Origin: Brassica napus
Taxonomy: Eukaryota > Streptophyta > Magnoliopsida > Brassicales > Brassicaceae
DNA length: 64,000 nt
NCBI RefSeq assembly: GCF_020379485.1
Contig: NC_063435.1
Coordinates: 3,286,001-3,350,000 of the forward strand
Direction: 5' to 3'
How positions within the stretch are numbered: position 1 is the first letter of the stretch; each line of letters opens with the position of its first letter. This document shows positions 1 to 11,819 of this stretch, one piece after another. Position numbers and translations under genes: made by a program. The notes below the pieces were generated by a model. It saw only the letters and a list, made by a program, of their open reading frames with translations. It was not told where the DNA came from and did not search any database.

Positions 1-1579
1 TTGTTAAACTAATCAATAATGTTAGTATAAATCTATAACTTATCTATTTTCTTTTGTTTTATTTATCAAATTTTAATAATTTTTAAAAAAAAATTTATAA
101 TTAAAATCAAAAGCTAAAATATTTTATAAAATGGTAAAATATATATAAAATAAATCAATAATATGTTAAAGCTTTTGCTTCGGCTTTAGATAATTCGCCT
201 AAACTAATTTTCTATAGAGCACGTAGTTGTTATTCTTTAAACATTGCGTTTAATTATGCACATAATAAACAGTCTAGCGTTATCTGACCCGTCATTAGGA
301 TTTAGGGGTCTAATCTCTAATTTAAAACAAAGATAGATAAACCAATACGGAAACTAAGAAATGGGTCCACCCCCGAGACTCTTTCCTAAACAAATGAGTG
401 GCTTCTATTAACTTGAGGTTTATTAGAAATGTCAAACTCGACTAAAAAGAAGTCATTAGTGAACGTTTTGGTATACTTGTATATGTTAATAATAGTTTTT
501 TTTAGAACCGGAGGTATCCGAGCCCGAAGGCTCGACTAATATCTTGCGGATCGGCTTACTTGTGATAGGCAAATCCGGTTTTTGTACATGGATTCGATAT
601 CCACGCTAACTCACCACACAAATAAATAAATTTAAATGATAAATTTTGAATCCAAAGCGTTTATTATCTTTTCAAGTCAGCCGTACCATCCGACTACACC
701 TGCATGGTTATGAACTTACGCTACATATAGTTTACAAGCAATTTAGTATAATTTACAAGATGCTAGTAATTTATCAGATTTTAAAGATGGTCTACGTCTA
801 TCAGTTGTTTTCTTTGATCATTAGGAAGTTATTGATTAAGAGAATCAATAATGGTAAAAAGAGTATGAATTTTCAAAAATAATAAATTATTAGTGATTTA
901 TTTATTTATTTTTAGTTGTAAAAACAATTATACTATTAATTAAATGATAATTGTAGTTATTTTTTTAATTTTTCAAAAGTTTTTTAAAAACATTCCATAT
1001 AAAATACCTTATATCATTCCTTCAACTTTAGTTGTTTTTATTTTTTTACAAATAAGAAGTTATGGTGATTACTAATTTTCCAAAATTATCAGCATTGACT
1101 ATATATATATATATATAATTTTCCAAAACTAATTTATTATATATATATATGTTAAAAGATATATATATATATATATATATATATGTTTTTTTATTAATTT
1201 GAAGTATATGTATTATGGATCCGTGGAATGGATTAGACTAATTTTCAAAAGTAGATATTGCATATGAATAAACCTTTTTCGGATATGCAAATAGATTGTA
1301 AACAGTGGTCCATACCGTATGGATATATCCACAAACAATATGATTTAGTTTCATGATATAAGTGGACCAAACTTTAAACGTATTGGCATCCTAAATCTAT
1401 CTCCTGACAAGCTCCTAGACATATGTATGTTATATGATATTATCACCAATCACCTCTTCAAAAAAAAAGGTATCACCAATCACCTCGAGAGATTTCATAT
1501 ACATATGTGATATGTGTGCTGGCGTGTGTATATAGATATACGTGTGAACGCATTCTGAACGCATTCTTAACGTCAGGAC
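1..1579. other. Intergenic, no gene seen
   Basis: AT-rich sequence with scattered stops. Short open frames (for example 646-882) have low-complexity composition and no recognisable family. TA-dinucleotide runs lie near 1099-1117 and 1159-1183. The stretch around 300-600 looks like old transposon sequence, but I could not define its ends. Confidence 0.6.
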
Positions 1580-1587
1580 AAGATCAC

Positions 1588-1698
1588 CTTTTGTAATCGC
1601 TTGCTCTGTTTCTTCTTGTTGTAATAAGTGGATATCCACAAACTATGTAAAAGAAAAACCTTGGTATGAATCTTAACATTTACACCAAAAAAAAAAAA
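1588..1698 (+). mobile_element. 5'-truncated LINE 3' tail
   Basis: A 111-bp insert ends in a poly(A) run (about 1687-1698) and is flanked by the 8-bp direct repeat AAGATCAC (1580-1587 and 1699-1706). Its last bases before the A-run (CTTGGTATGA, then TAACATTTAC) closely match the 3' end of the retroposon at 32728-34052, so both probably use the same LINE reverse transcriptase. The short target duplication keeps confidence moderate. Confidence 0.5.
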
Positions 1699-1978
1699 AA
1701 GATCACACAGACTCCAAATCCAAATGAAAATCTTGATGAAGTTGTCACCATTGACGAGCGTTGATTCACCTCAACGATGTGGGACTTTCTTGTCGTTGGT
1801 GTTAATAAACACAATATTGTTATGGAAAGTACTATCTAACTAATAGGTTAAAACTTTCCATAACAATTACGTGCGCATAGAGTTTCACAATAACGAATTC
1901 GAATTAAGAATATTAAACACGTTGGGTGAGCCGTAGGTGACAAGAAAAAAATAGGTTATGAACACTTGAGCGCAGTAA

Positions 1979-2205
1979 GAGCATGATTAATTAGGAGGTT
2001 TTCACAAAAATTCTTAAAACATAGAAAATAAAACATTTTATCAAATGTTGTTTTGAAGTTTTCAAAATCATGAGAATTCATTTCCAAAGTATCTCAAATG
2101 AAATACTTTGAAAAAGAGTTCTCATAATATATTAATAAAATATAAATATTTATAGATACATATAGTTGACATACTTTGTTTGAAAACTCTTCACTAGGGT
2201 TGTTC
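1979..2205. mobile_element. MITE, PIF/Harbinger-like
   Basis: A 227-bp element has imperfect terminal inverted repeats: GAGCATGATTAATTAGGAGG on the left, and a right end that reads GAACAACCCTAG in reverse complement. The arms also share GTTTTCA slightly further in. It is bounded by TAA on both sides (1976-1978, 2206-2208), the usual 3-bp target of Tourist/PIF elements. The left end resembles that of the clearer MITE at 59506-59778. Confidence 0.5.
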
Positions 2206-2357
2206 TAAGTGACTTGAATGATACCCAGCGTATATTAAAGAAAGTTAAAACCATTCATGCAAAGAACTAAATTTATCATTTAATCTTTTTTAAAATAATC
2301 TTTCTTCCCAAAAGTGATTTGAATCATAAACACAAGGAAACCAACCCCTAACATTAC

Positions 2358-2609
2358 TTACTTATCCCTCCATCTGCTGGTCATACTCATACTCGCTCCA
2401 CATACTTATCCCTCTGGTTCACTCATTTCCATAAGGACCATAACTGAGTGGAATAATCAAATCGCTGATCCTTGCTTCACTTTGAGTTTCTTATTTCATT
2501 ATGTATTATCATCATGTGTTAGCTCTGTTTTTCTCCGTTTTTTCATTTCCATGTAATATTGTTTCTCTTTCGAGAGCTTTTATTGAAATGGTATTTAGGA
2601 AAAAAAAAA
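2358..2609 (+). mobile_element. 5'-truncated LINE or SINE insertion
   Basis: A 252-bp insert ends in poly(A) (about 2599-2609) and is flanked by the 12-bp direct repeat CCCTAACATTAC (2346-2357 and 2610-2621). The 3' part looks like a plant LINE 3' untranslated region. No coding sequence remains. Confidence 0.7.
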
Positions 2610-3101
2610 CCCTAACATTACCATTACACCAACTCCATTGATAGATTCAGCCGCATCCGAACCCGTTCGTTCGAAGTAAGTGCTGCTATCATCTGTCCAT
2701 CAACCAAATTACCAAGACACAAAAAGGCATGTCTCCTCCATCTCTAAAGGAGGGGAAAGCCCCATAGTCGAACAGATACACATTTTTTGTGTCATTTCTT
2801 ATATAGATATATAACGACTCCCACCAAGTTAATATCTAGCTAGCCATGCCCAATCCTATTGTGTAATAGGGGAATAAATTTATACATAATTCACTATGCT
2901 AGAAGATTAACTTTTATGATTTTTATAATGAAATCCACCCCAAGACCATAACCTAGATTTAGTTTTAATTCAACCCTAGTATGCTTCTTAGAAATGGTTG
3001 TGATTTCAAGATTGCGTTACGAAGGCTAGATTTACAATTCTATTACAAGGCATACACACATGATATATATATATGGATCTGAGATTTAGGGAGCTTGAAA
3101 T

Positions 3102-3361
3102 TTTTTTTTTTGAACAACTAAAAAATGCACTAATTATAGAATGAGTTTATAGATCCACTCTAGAAAGGTTCATACACAAACATGTTTTGGCCAAATAGTC
3201 TACAGTCCATTAAGATTACGGGAAATAAAAAAAGACGAAACAGAAAGAGATGCAGAAGATATGATCGAATCGACATCCGATAAAATGCCGTAGAGCTCTA
3301 TTGATCGAAGATTCGAGTTGATGGCTTTGATTAACCCTTGGGAATCTGAGCGGTTGTGGTT
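3102..3361 (-). mobile_element. 5'-truncated LINE with RNase H remnant
   Basis: A 260-bp insert on the minus strand is flanked by the 13-bp direct repeat GGGAGCTTGAAAT (3089-3101 and 3362-3374), with the T-run next to the left repeat representing the poly(A) tail. The minus-strand translation retains the end of a LINE RNase H domain: an SDSQGLIKAINS stretch, an ELYGILSDVDSI stretch and ISRNLNG. Stops interrupt it, so it is a dead fragment. Confidence 0.75.
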
Positions 3362-3374
3362 GGGAGCTTGAAAT

Positions 3375-5032
3375 ATTTCAAAAGGAAATCTTTTCTATAA
3401 TTTAGGGAAAATGCTTATGTAAAAAACCTCCAAAACTTTTGGGCCTAAATCCACCCTATATATATATATGGCCCATAAATCAATTAATGTAATAATCATA
3501 CGACATTTTTTTACTCATGCAATTGTCATGCGTGAGCCGTGGGGGCACACAAATGATTGAAATTTCGAAATATTTTACTGACATTTGCGGCAGTGTAATT
3601 AAGAAAAGAGACTGATTTATATATTTTTGTTTTCCATAAGTTTATTCTGAATGTATTGATTGATGATTTATTTGTATATTATTTAGTGAAGTACATAAAC
3701 AAACTAATTTCTTAACTACTACAAAAAGAGATTATATACAACAAAAAGCTGAAAAGTTTTAGGATTGAGATTGGAATCTTATGAGAAATTAGTGCATATT
3801 ATCTTCACTTTGAGTTTGAGTTATTATCATCATGTGGTCGAACCGGCAAATCCGACCATCAAATATGTGATAAGATTTAAGTTTTAAGAGAAACACATTA
3901 TTTAAAAGTTTAAGAAAACTCGTAAAATTTTGATGTAACTTAAAATCTGGCTACTTGTTAACATGATATGTAATCTAGGTTGAATTAAATTGTCATTTTT
4001 GATTATTATAATTATATAATCTAGATGAATGTTGAAAATATTTTGAATGTGGTGTTCCAAATTTGCAAATGTTAGTTATAAGTTTTTTTAGTTAAATTGT
4101 CTCTTCATCATTGTAAACGTTATTGATCGTTACTGATCATTGTAAATAGTTTACTTTGGATATCTTGTACGTGAAACGAAAATAAAGCGAATAAAATAAA
4201 TTTAATTATTTACTATAGGTCTTAGACGTATTTTCTTTTTGTATTTTAATAGTTAATATATATAATTATATATTGAAATTAATTAAAGTGTTGACATATG
4301 ATTCGTGTGCAGTCAACTGAATATATCCGGTGATTCATAAAGTAATTCGGATCACTATCCGAGTCAAGTTTAAAAACATAGGGCAAATCATCATGTTTAC
4401 TCCGTTCTCTATCTGAATTTCATAGTTAATATGAGAATTGGTTACGTTGGGCTTTACAACGTTAGACCGATATATGGCCTGTGTTACGATTATTTTAGCA
4501 GTGTCTTGTACAAAAATATTTATTCCGGCTCCCACGTTAACATTTGGTTATCCATACATCGACAGTCAAAAATAATTTTAATTAGACTTTAAATACTTTT
4601 TGATCAGGCGTTGTTCCGCGCTGACCACAGAAATAGTAACGTTAATTTTTAATGTACAAATGTTATAAAAAAATAAATAGAAATTCTAGTAAATGATAAT
4701 TTAGTGATATAAATGTATATATCAATAGTTGTATGTTATTTCAATATTTTGATAATAAGTTTCTATAAATTATTCTATCTATGTCACAGAAACATGCATG
4801 ACTCCTCTACCTTTGCTTATAAAGTATAGAATATTTTCCAAAATTGCAAAACCAAATCTACCGTTTGAAAAAATAATATTCCTTGACATTGGTAATATTG
4901 CAGAATGGTATTAAGAGATAAAAGCCTAGTTTAACTCCAAAACCAGCATAAAGAAGGTTTTAACATTTATAATCTTGTAAAATAACGGATTAAATTCCAC
5001 ATAACCGCAAAAAATATTCAGCAGATTACCGA
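3375..5032. other. Intergenic, no gene seen
   Basis: AT-rich sequence without a convincing open frame, RNA gene or bounded element. The short minus-strand frame at 4335-4535 has no recognisable domain and was not accepted. Confidence 0.6.
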
Positions 5033-5650
5033 TCAGACCGGTTTATCTTTGTTCTCTTCTTGGTCTTCGTCCTCATCTTCATCCTCATCCTCGGGTTGAA
5101 CCAACTTCAGCTTGAGTCTACCGTCTTCACGGCTGGCTAGAAGAAACTCTCTCTTCGGAATCCTAACTTCTTCCAACACAAGCCTCCCTTCTTCTCTATA
5201 CGTCTTGAAACTCATCCTCTTCATCGCTGGAGGATACTCTCTCCGTTCTTTCCTCCATGGTCCACACTCCTCATTGCTGCTTCCGTTATCTTTACCCTTC
5301 ATCACTTCAGTCTCATGATCATCATCTTCTTCTCCGTTGCCGTTACCGTTGACTTTCCCGTCTTCCAAGCCGTAATAGCTCTCTGACCCTAGACCTTCAG
5401 TACACAGGTGCAAGCTGCTGTTCTCAGCTGAGGCCTTCTCGAAAGAAGAATGAGATGATTCCCTGAAGTGGAGCTCACCGAATATCTCTGTAAACGGTGG
5501 CGTTTCGTTTTGGTCGCTGACGTGGAGGCCTTTGATTGGGAGTGGGTTCCAAGGTGAAGAAGAGGAGATCAGAGTATCAAGAAGCGACTTTGGAGCCTTG
5601 TCTTGTCTTTGGCTCTCGAATATTTGATGAAAGCTTCTGTAAGCTGCCAT
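5033..5650 (-). CDS. FANTASTIC FOUR (FAF)-like protein
   Basis: Single-exon gene, about 205 residues from the chosen start. The conserved FAF block lies near the C-terminus (about residues 139-184): an MSFKTYREEGRLVLEEVRIP stretch, then ASREDGRLKLKLV, followed by a very acidic tail of repeated Asp-Glu. The N-terminus MAAYRSFHQIFES is the usual start of FAF-like proteins. The frame stays open 23 codons further upstream to an ATG at 5719, so a 228-residue form is possible. FAF proteins are plant-specific; the founding members affect shoot meristem size, and FAF-like members are less well understood. Position suggests orthology to At5g22390. The next gene, 6 kb to the right, is the RhoGAP on the same strand. 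Confidence 0.85.
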   Translation of the reverse strand: MAAYRSFHQIFESQRQDKAPKSLLDTLISSSSPWNPLPIKGLHVSDQNETPPFTEIFGELHFRESSHSSFEKASAENSSLHLCTEGLGSESYYGLEDGKVNGNGNGEEDDDHETEVMKGKDNGSSNEECGPWRKERREYPPAMKRMSFKTYREEGRLVLEEVRIPKREFLLASREDGRLKLKLVQPEDEDEDEDEDQEENKDKPV

Positions 5651-5719
5651 TGCGCTCTTTTTTTTTGCGTTTGTTTCTTGGTTTTGTTTCTGAGGTTGGA
5701 GGAGAAAGAGAGAGGACAC

Positions 5720-7127
5720 GAGATGGACGTGAAGGAGGAGATGGTATTGTCAGATATATATTCGTTAGGAGGAAAAAATACTCGAATAAAATGATAAATT
5801 TTTTTGTTATATTCAAATGTTCAAATGGAATCTGATTAATGGTTAAACATATATTACTTTTGTTAGTCAATTTGATTTTTGATTTGCAATGGTGATGAAT
5901 GATGACAATGTTCTAGATGATTCTGTGACCTTGATAATAATACTATAGTTCTGGCCTAACCAACAAAGGCAACTTCAATGTATATTTACATGCATCAGTA
6001 TGTTGGTTCGATAAATGTTAACCCCATTGAAATCACATTTCGAGGACCTTGTTACACTGCAAAAGTTGATATTATTAAACAACAGATTCAGCAATTCAAT
6101 AAATAAATAAATAAGTAAATAAATAATTATATTTATTTATTTATAGAAGACAAAGGATTAGGAGAATGGAATAAAGAAGAGCCACCAAGTGGTGCGAATT
6201 CTGGTGGCTATAATTATTTGGTCACAGCCAAATAATTTTATATGGACTACTTATATATTCCTTATATTATGGAATCAGACCACCATTCGTTTCTTTTTGC
6301 AAACTTTTTTGGATTTGATTTTTCCTTAAGAATGTGGCATATTTGTCCAATAAATTTAAAAATTGGCAATAATATAATATCTAAATGACTGAGAAACACA
6401 GTTTTAAATGTCTTATGATTTAAAGCTTTCGTTATTTAGGTTTTAATAGAAAAAAAAAAAGAGAAACATTAGGTTACAGCTATAACCTAATGTTTAAATT
6501 GTAGCAACGTGGAAGTTTTCTATAGATTTCAACATTTTTTTTGGGACAGGAAGCATTGAACTTCCAATAGTAACAAACCACGACAGATTCGAGATGTAGT
6601 TGAGTCGATGTTGATTGGTTGGATTGTGGGAGCCTCGTGATCCTCAACCACATAATCTGATTTCATGATATTCTGCAAAAATCAGACGTTGTGGAGACTA
6701 ATCACAAATGTACAACATAACCTGATCGATTTCCTAAGCATTCGCATTGAATGAAGTAGCAATAGTAGTATTAGTACCGGTCAACAATATGAAACCACTA
6801 TACTATCATTGCTTTGTTATTCAATATATTTAAATGGTACACGAGTTTAAACATTGTGCAGTTGTGCTAGTAGGTAAGTCTGTTAATGCGGGACGGTCCT
6901 TCTCGTTAAACCCGTTTCCACCTAAGGCTGGATATTCAAAATACCCTAGCCATTTAAAATACACATGTGTCCTCAAGCCTCTAATATTATCTATGGTTAA
7001 TTTATTTGTTCGAAATTGTTTGGAGTTGAAAATTATTTGTTCGAATAATTGTTAGGAGTTCTGTAATTATGTTATATTGATCAATAAAGTTAATTATACA
7101 CATGTCTCCGAATCAACAATGATTTAG

Positions 7128-7190
<63 letters not shown>

Positions 7191-7787
7191 GTTATTTGTA
7201 TATCATTTTAGTATGTCATTAGTCAACTAACCGGCCCGATAAAATATATGTTTTTGTGATGTGTGACGAACGTCCACATACCGGTGGTCCGTGGAGCCCT
7301 GTCCGAATCTATCCACCCAACAAGATATCACGATTTCACCTTTTCCACTTGGTCAATGACCAACAACATCTGCACTCGATACCTCTTTTATCTACATCTT
7401 TATTATATATTGATACCCCAAGTCCCCAACACACGTAGACGATAAAGCTTTTGCGAATATTTTTTATACGAATTTTTATTAACGTCCACAAAATATATGA
7501 TTTAATCGTTAGCGACTGACGGATACCAATCCATCGAATTGACCATTGATGTCTCCTAGTTTATATAATGCTGAATAACCAAAGTACGTACAAGAAGGAG
7601 CATCTTTACTCCTAGTATAAAAAGTCTTATTAACCATTAAGAATACCACTACACCGAAAGAATCTTATTCGTGAAATTTTAAGGGAATGGATTTGAAAAC
7701 ACAAACTACGTTTCATGATACTTTAAAAATTACTAAAGCCTTATAAATGTCTTAAAATAAAACAATATATGTTTTTTGAATTATTTA
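5720..7787. other. Intergenic with small hairpins
   Basis: No gene seen. Two short perfect hairpins are present. Arms AAACATTAGGTTA (6464-6476) and its complement (6483-6495) enclose a 6-base loop, and a 9-bp-arm hairpin lies near 6210-6233. They may be relics of a MITE, but no bounded element could be drawn. The short frame at 6834-7055 has no family match. Confidence 0.5.
7131..7189. repeat. AAT trinucleotide microsatellite
   Basis: About 20 uninterrupted AAT/ATA units. It is a likely length-polymorphic locus. Confidence 0.95.
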
Positions 7788-7985
7788 GAGCATCCCATTA
7801 GAAGATTCTCATCAGAAAGTTCTTAATATATATATATATATATATATATTAGTATTTAATTGCATATTTTTCGGTTGAATTTTCCGTAATTTGTAGAAAT
7901 CCATAATTAAATACTAATATTTATATATACTACATATATATATATATATATCAAGAATCTTTGATGAGAACTCCCATTGGGGTGC
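7788..7985. mobile_element. Palindromic MITE
   Basis: About 200 bp. The left side starts GAGCATCCCATTAGAAG after a TTA; the right side in reverse complement reads GCACCCCAATGGGAG. The similarity continues inward through TTCTCATCA and AT-dinucleotide runs in the middle, so the element is largely one inverted repeat. The right boundary is uncertain by a few bases. Confidence 0.55.
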
Positions 7986-8196
7986 CGTACATTCTCTTTG
8001 GACGAAACCCAAACTAAATGCAGTATTGGATTTTACATATTTTGATTCTTGTTACTAACTATCTACACTTGCAAATTGCTTGAAAGAAACACAGTCTAAC
8101 TTTGGTCGGAAACCATTCAATAAAACTACAATAATGTAAATATCTTTTACGTGTGGTATGAATGGACAATACTATAGATATTCAAGGTAAAATGTA

Positions 8197-8739
8197 GGGC
8201 AATTGTCAATAATAACACCTTTTGAAGTTTATGTCTCAAAAATAGCACTAGAAAGAGAAAGTCACAAAATGACATTCATTAAAGGGTAAAATATCCCTAA
8301 TACCCTTGGTTTAAAATTAAATAAATAAATAAAAATAAATAAAAATAAATAAAATAAAAATAAAAAAAATGAAAAAAAGATTTTTTTTTTTATATAGTTT
8401 CAGATTATATGTTTTCAGATTCGAAATTTTTACAATTTTTTTTTTTCGAAATTTTTTTTTTTTTTTTTTTTTTCAAATTTTCTTTTTATAATTTAAAAAT
8501 ACTTTTTAAAACTGTTTTTAAAATTTTTATTTTTTATTTTAATATTTTTTTTTATAAAATTTTAAACCCTAATTCCAAAACCCCACCCCTTAACTCTAAA
8601 CCCTAAGGTTTGGATTAATTAACCCAAGGGGTATAAGTGTATATTTACCTCTTTAATTAAACCTATTTTTGTGACTTTGAACCTTGAGTGCTACTTTGGG
8701 AACATAAACTTGGTTTGGTGCTATCCTAGTCTTTTTCTC
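8197..8739. mobile_element. MULE-type non-autonomous element
   Basis: A 543-bp element bounded by a perfect 9-bp direct repeat TAAAATGTA (8188-8196 and 8740-8748), the length made by Mutator-like transposases. The ends are long, imperfect inverted repeats; both carry AAGTTTATGT, a TAGCAC motif and AGTCACAAAA in the same order from each end. The middle is T-rich with no real coding sequence; the 65-residue frame at 8409-8606 is mostly Phe/Lys from homopolymers. It is the non-coding class that starts with GGG. Confidence 0.8.
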
Positions 8740-8772
8740 TAAAATGTATTGTATGGTCATCAGGTCAAGTAA

Positions 8773-10292
8773 TCTATACTATTAAAAGGGAAGGAGTCCC
8801 AAAAAATCTACTTATGAAAGGTTATTGGACCTATTCACTAAACTTAACTATTTTTTTGGTATCACCTTATATTTCTCTAACTATATACTAATCAATTACC
8901 TTATATTTCTCTAACTATAAAATAACCAATGCTCTTATTTAATACTCAACTTACTATAATACACCAAAGATTTATACATCAATATTATTAATTCAGAATC
9001 ATTGATATATTTTACCCCTATTTTTATTTGGAATATTACTTTTGTGCCACTAAACCTATTAAAAAAACAGATTATTTTATAACTGATTTAATAATCATAC
9101 AACCTACGATCATTTTTCTTTAACAAAAGCAGTTACTATAAAAACATTTGAATTTATTGGTAATTAAAATCTGAACAATACCATACTTTAAATTCATATT
9201 AAATATTTTATGACCCAAATTAACATAAAAACATGATGTAAGTACGGTTAACAGAAAGTTAAAAACATGATACCATTCGACGATCAAAACATATTAACTT
9301 CCAATTACGATTAGAGAAATACTTCACAGTACAACAACAAGTTTAATTATATTTCAAAATTATAGTTTTTTCTTTGAAAACCTTCCTAAATTATTTTTGT
9401 GATGAAAATCTTTTACAACTGGGTTTATTAGGAGAAAAGTTTTGTATAAATATTTTCTCAGGAAATTATAGCATTTTTAGAATGTTTTTTATGTTTAAAT
9501 AAAACATATTATTTATTTTTAATATTTATAGGTAACTCAACTATACTCAACTTAATAATAATTTTATTTCTAAAACTCAAAAATTTAATCTTAATATAGT
9601 CATTATAAAACCTATAAACTAGAATGTATAACATAAAAAATGTAGTTTATTCAATTTTATATCTTAGTAGAATTTATATGAGAAATTTAATCAAAAATTG
9701 AAAAATATTATCATGTTATTTTAGATTTTTACCATGTCATTTGGTATAGATTCACGAGTTAATATGGATTTTAGATTTTAAAGGATTTTAAATAATGGAT
9801 TTTTATTAAATTAAAACTAGATTATATATGGTGACTGCGTTTACTGGTTTGACTGTGGATACCACTTATTGGTGTTTTGGTTCTTTTTAGTGGAAACTTA
9901 GACTGAATGTTGAGGATTTATTAAGATATTTTTTTAATATTTGAGAAAAATGTTTGAGTAATTTGTTTTTATTGGATAATTCAGCTTATAAATAGTATAT
10001 TTAAGATATTTGGTTATTTAAAAATTACATATAATTAATATTTGTAAGTATATAATTTATATTTTAAAAATTCAGGTATCTATTTATCTTGGTTCTAGAT
10101 ATATATGATATGTTCGGTTATTTATAAATTTTGGTTCAAGTGTGGTTTCATTTTTTTAATTTGGTACGGGTTGATTATTCGGTTCTGAATAATATGGTCA
10201 AACTTATAAACTATCTTATATAAAAATTTATATTAAAAATTATTAAATTCGAAAAATAAACCCGCGCTTTCTAAGCGCGGGTCAAAATCTAG
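8773..10292 (+). mobile_element. Non-autonomous Helitron
   Basis: A 1520-bp element begins TCTATACTATTAAAAGGGA and ends with a GC-rich hairpin (arms CCCGCGCTT and AAGCGCGGG, 10261-10281) followed by TCAAAATCTAG. It sits between a host A (8772) and T (10293), as expected for Helitrons, which insert at AT and make no target duplication. There is no Rep/helicase coding sequence, so it depends on another element. The ends are typical of Brassicaceae Helitrons. Confidence 0.9.
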
Positions 10293-10518
10293 TTACAGTA
10301 TTATATCCATAATCTTTCATGCCAAAAAAAAAGATGAAACTAAATACTATAACAGAAACTAGTTGTTAGAAAATTGATCCCAAACAAAAAAGAAACTAGT
10401 TTGTAAAATATCAAAATAAAAATTAAATCCCATGTGAGAAATACCAAGTACCAACAAACAAAGATGGTCAAGAAAACAAAATATCATATATCAACTTTCA
10501 AGATTTGATTCCAATATA

Positions 10519-10786
10519 GGGGATGATTGGTTGGGGCTGTAGATGCTCTGGACAGCCAAAATTTAATCTACAGCTATATATGTCAACCAATCAAGCTTTG
10601 CTTTTCTTAAAAAACTCACAGCAAAAAAATCTCTGAAAAATCAAAATATGGCTGTAGAGAGCTTTATTTCCAGAGCAAAAAATTAGTGCTTTAGAAATCT
10701 ACAGCAAAGAAAGCTACAGCAAATAAATCTACAGATTAAATTCTACAGCAAAAAATATAAAGTTACAGCACTTACCAATCATCCCC
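10519..10786. mobile_element. MITE with GGGGATGATTGGT ends
   Basis: A 268-bp element has perfect 13-bp terminal inverted repeats (GGGGATGATTGGT on the left, complement on the right). ATA flanks both sides (10516-10518, 10787-10789). Internal sequence is rich in repeated CTACAGC motifs in both orientations. The superfamily is uncertain: 3-bp target, PIF/Harbinger or another class. Confidence 0.75.
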
Positions 10787-11819
10787 ATAGTGCCATGATA
10801 TTTTAAAAGAGATCATGTTATCGCTATTCCTTTTTTCAACCGATGATATAAAGATTAGAAATCGACAGCATCAAGCCAAACCAGTGGCGATGAACCCATA
10901 TATGTGGAGAAATACTAACTTGTAAAACTTTTATAATGCAACCCAAAAGATGGAACTTGTATATCAATATAAAGTTCAAACTTTAGATCTGTAAAATGAT
11001 ATAGTCTCTGTATTCAGTTTTTGGTAAATTGTTTTCTGTGGATTGAGTATTATTCTGACGTCATCACATGTGTTTATTAACTATACATAATGTTTATTTG
11101 CCAATAACTACATCCTGCATCTATCATCCAAATAATAGTTAGCGACTTAAAAAATTAGTTATCAAATTAAGAAAATGTTAAAGATGTATTCTAAAAGTTA
11201 GAAAAAAACAGATAGTTCCATTGGTTCAAAATATCATAATTTCTATCTTTCTAAATTATTTTGCAGCTTTTAAAAAAAAGAAATCTTCTTAAAAAGTATA
11301 TATAATTAGATCATAAAATCATTCCTGAAAAAGGAGTATCCAAATACGTGCATAATAAGTATGCAAATGACGTTCCACTTTTTTCTTGGACCCACTAGGA
11401 AAAGTTACATGACTATACAATGTTGAATTCAAATATTTAATATTCCCCTCTACAATATGCTTTTGTCATCCACTATTTTTCTTGAGAGTTTCAATCGTCC
11501 CTTGGTTCCTTCCAAGAACCAATTTCAAAACCATCTTTCCAAACTCTCTCAACTTAGTTTGTAAATTTTACGGAAAATACCAAAGATGAGAAGAACATGC
11601 TTCACCATAACATCGTCAAAGGCCCGAGAGAGACCGGTTCAATATGGTTTACAAGTTTGATTAACCATTGGTATGGACGGTCCAACAAAAAGAAAGCACA
11701 CTGAGAACATGGATAAAAAGAATAGAAACGACATGAACAGAACATTAACAAATACAAAACAGGTCAACCAACAATTTGATTTTAAAGTCTCCTCAAGGGC
11801 TTGCTCTGCTCCTTTGTCT
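10787..11819. other. Intergenic, 3' side of the RhoGAP gene
   Basis: AT-rich sequence with no recognised gene or bounded element. The last few hundred bases probably contain the 3' untranslated region of the minus-strand RhoGAP gene. Open frames here and at 11801-12073 are shadows or random. Confidence 0.5.

Noticed and set aside
1770..1790. CGATGTGGGACT, the complement of the plant snRNA upstream element
   Set aside because: Read on the minus strand there is no TATA motif at the required distance and no U-snRNA-like sequence downstream.
7131..7189. Repeat array as a possible CRISPR-like or coding repeat
   Set aside because: It is a plain trinucleotide microsatellite.
8409..8606. 65-residue frame rich in Phe
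   Set aside because: Produced by T homopolymers inside a MULE-type MITE.
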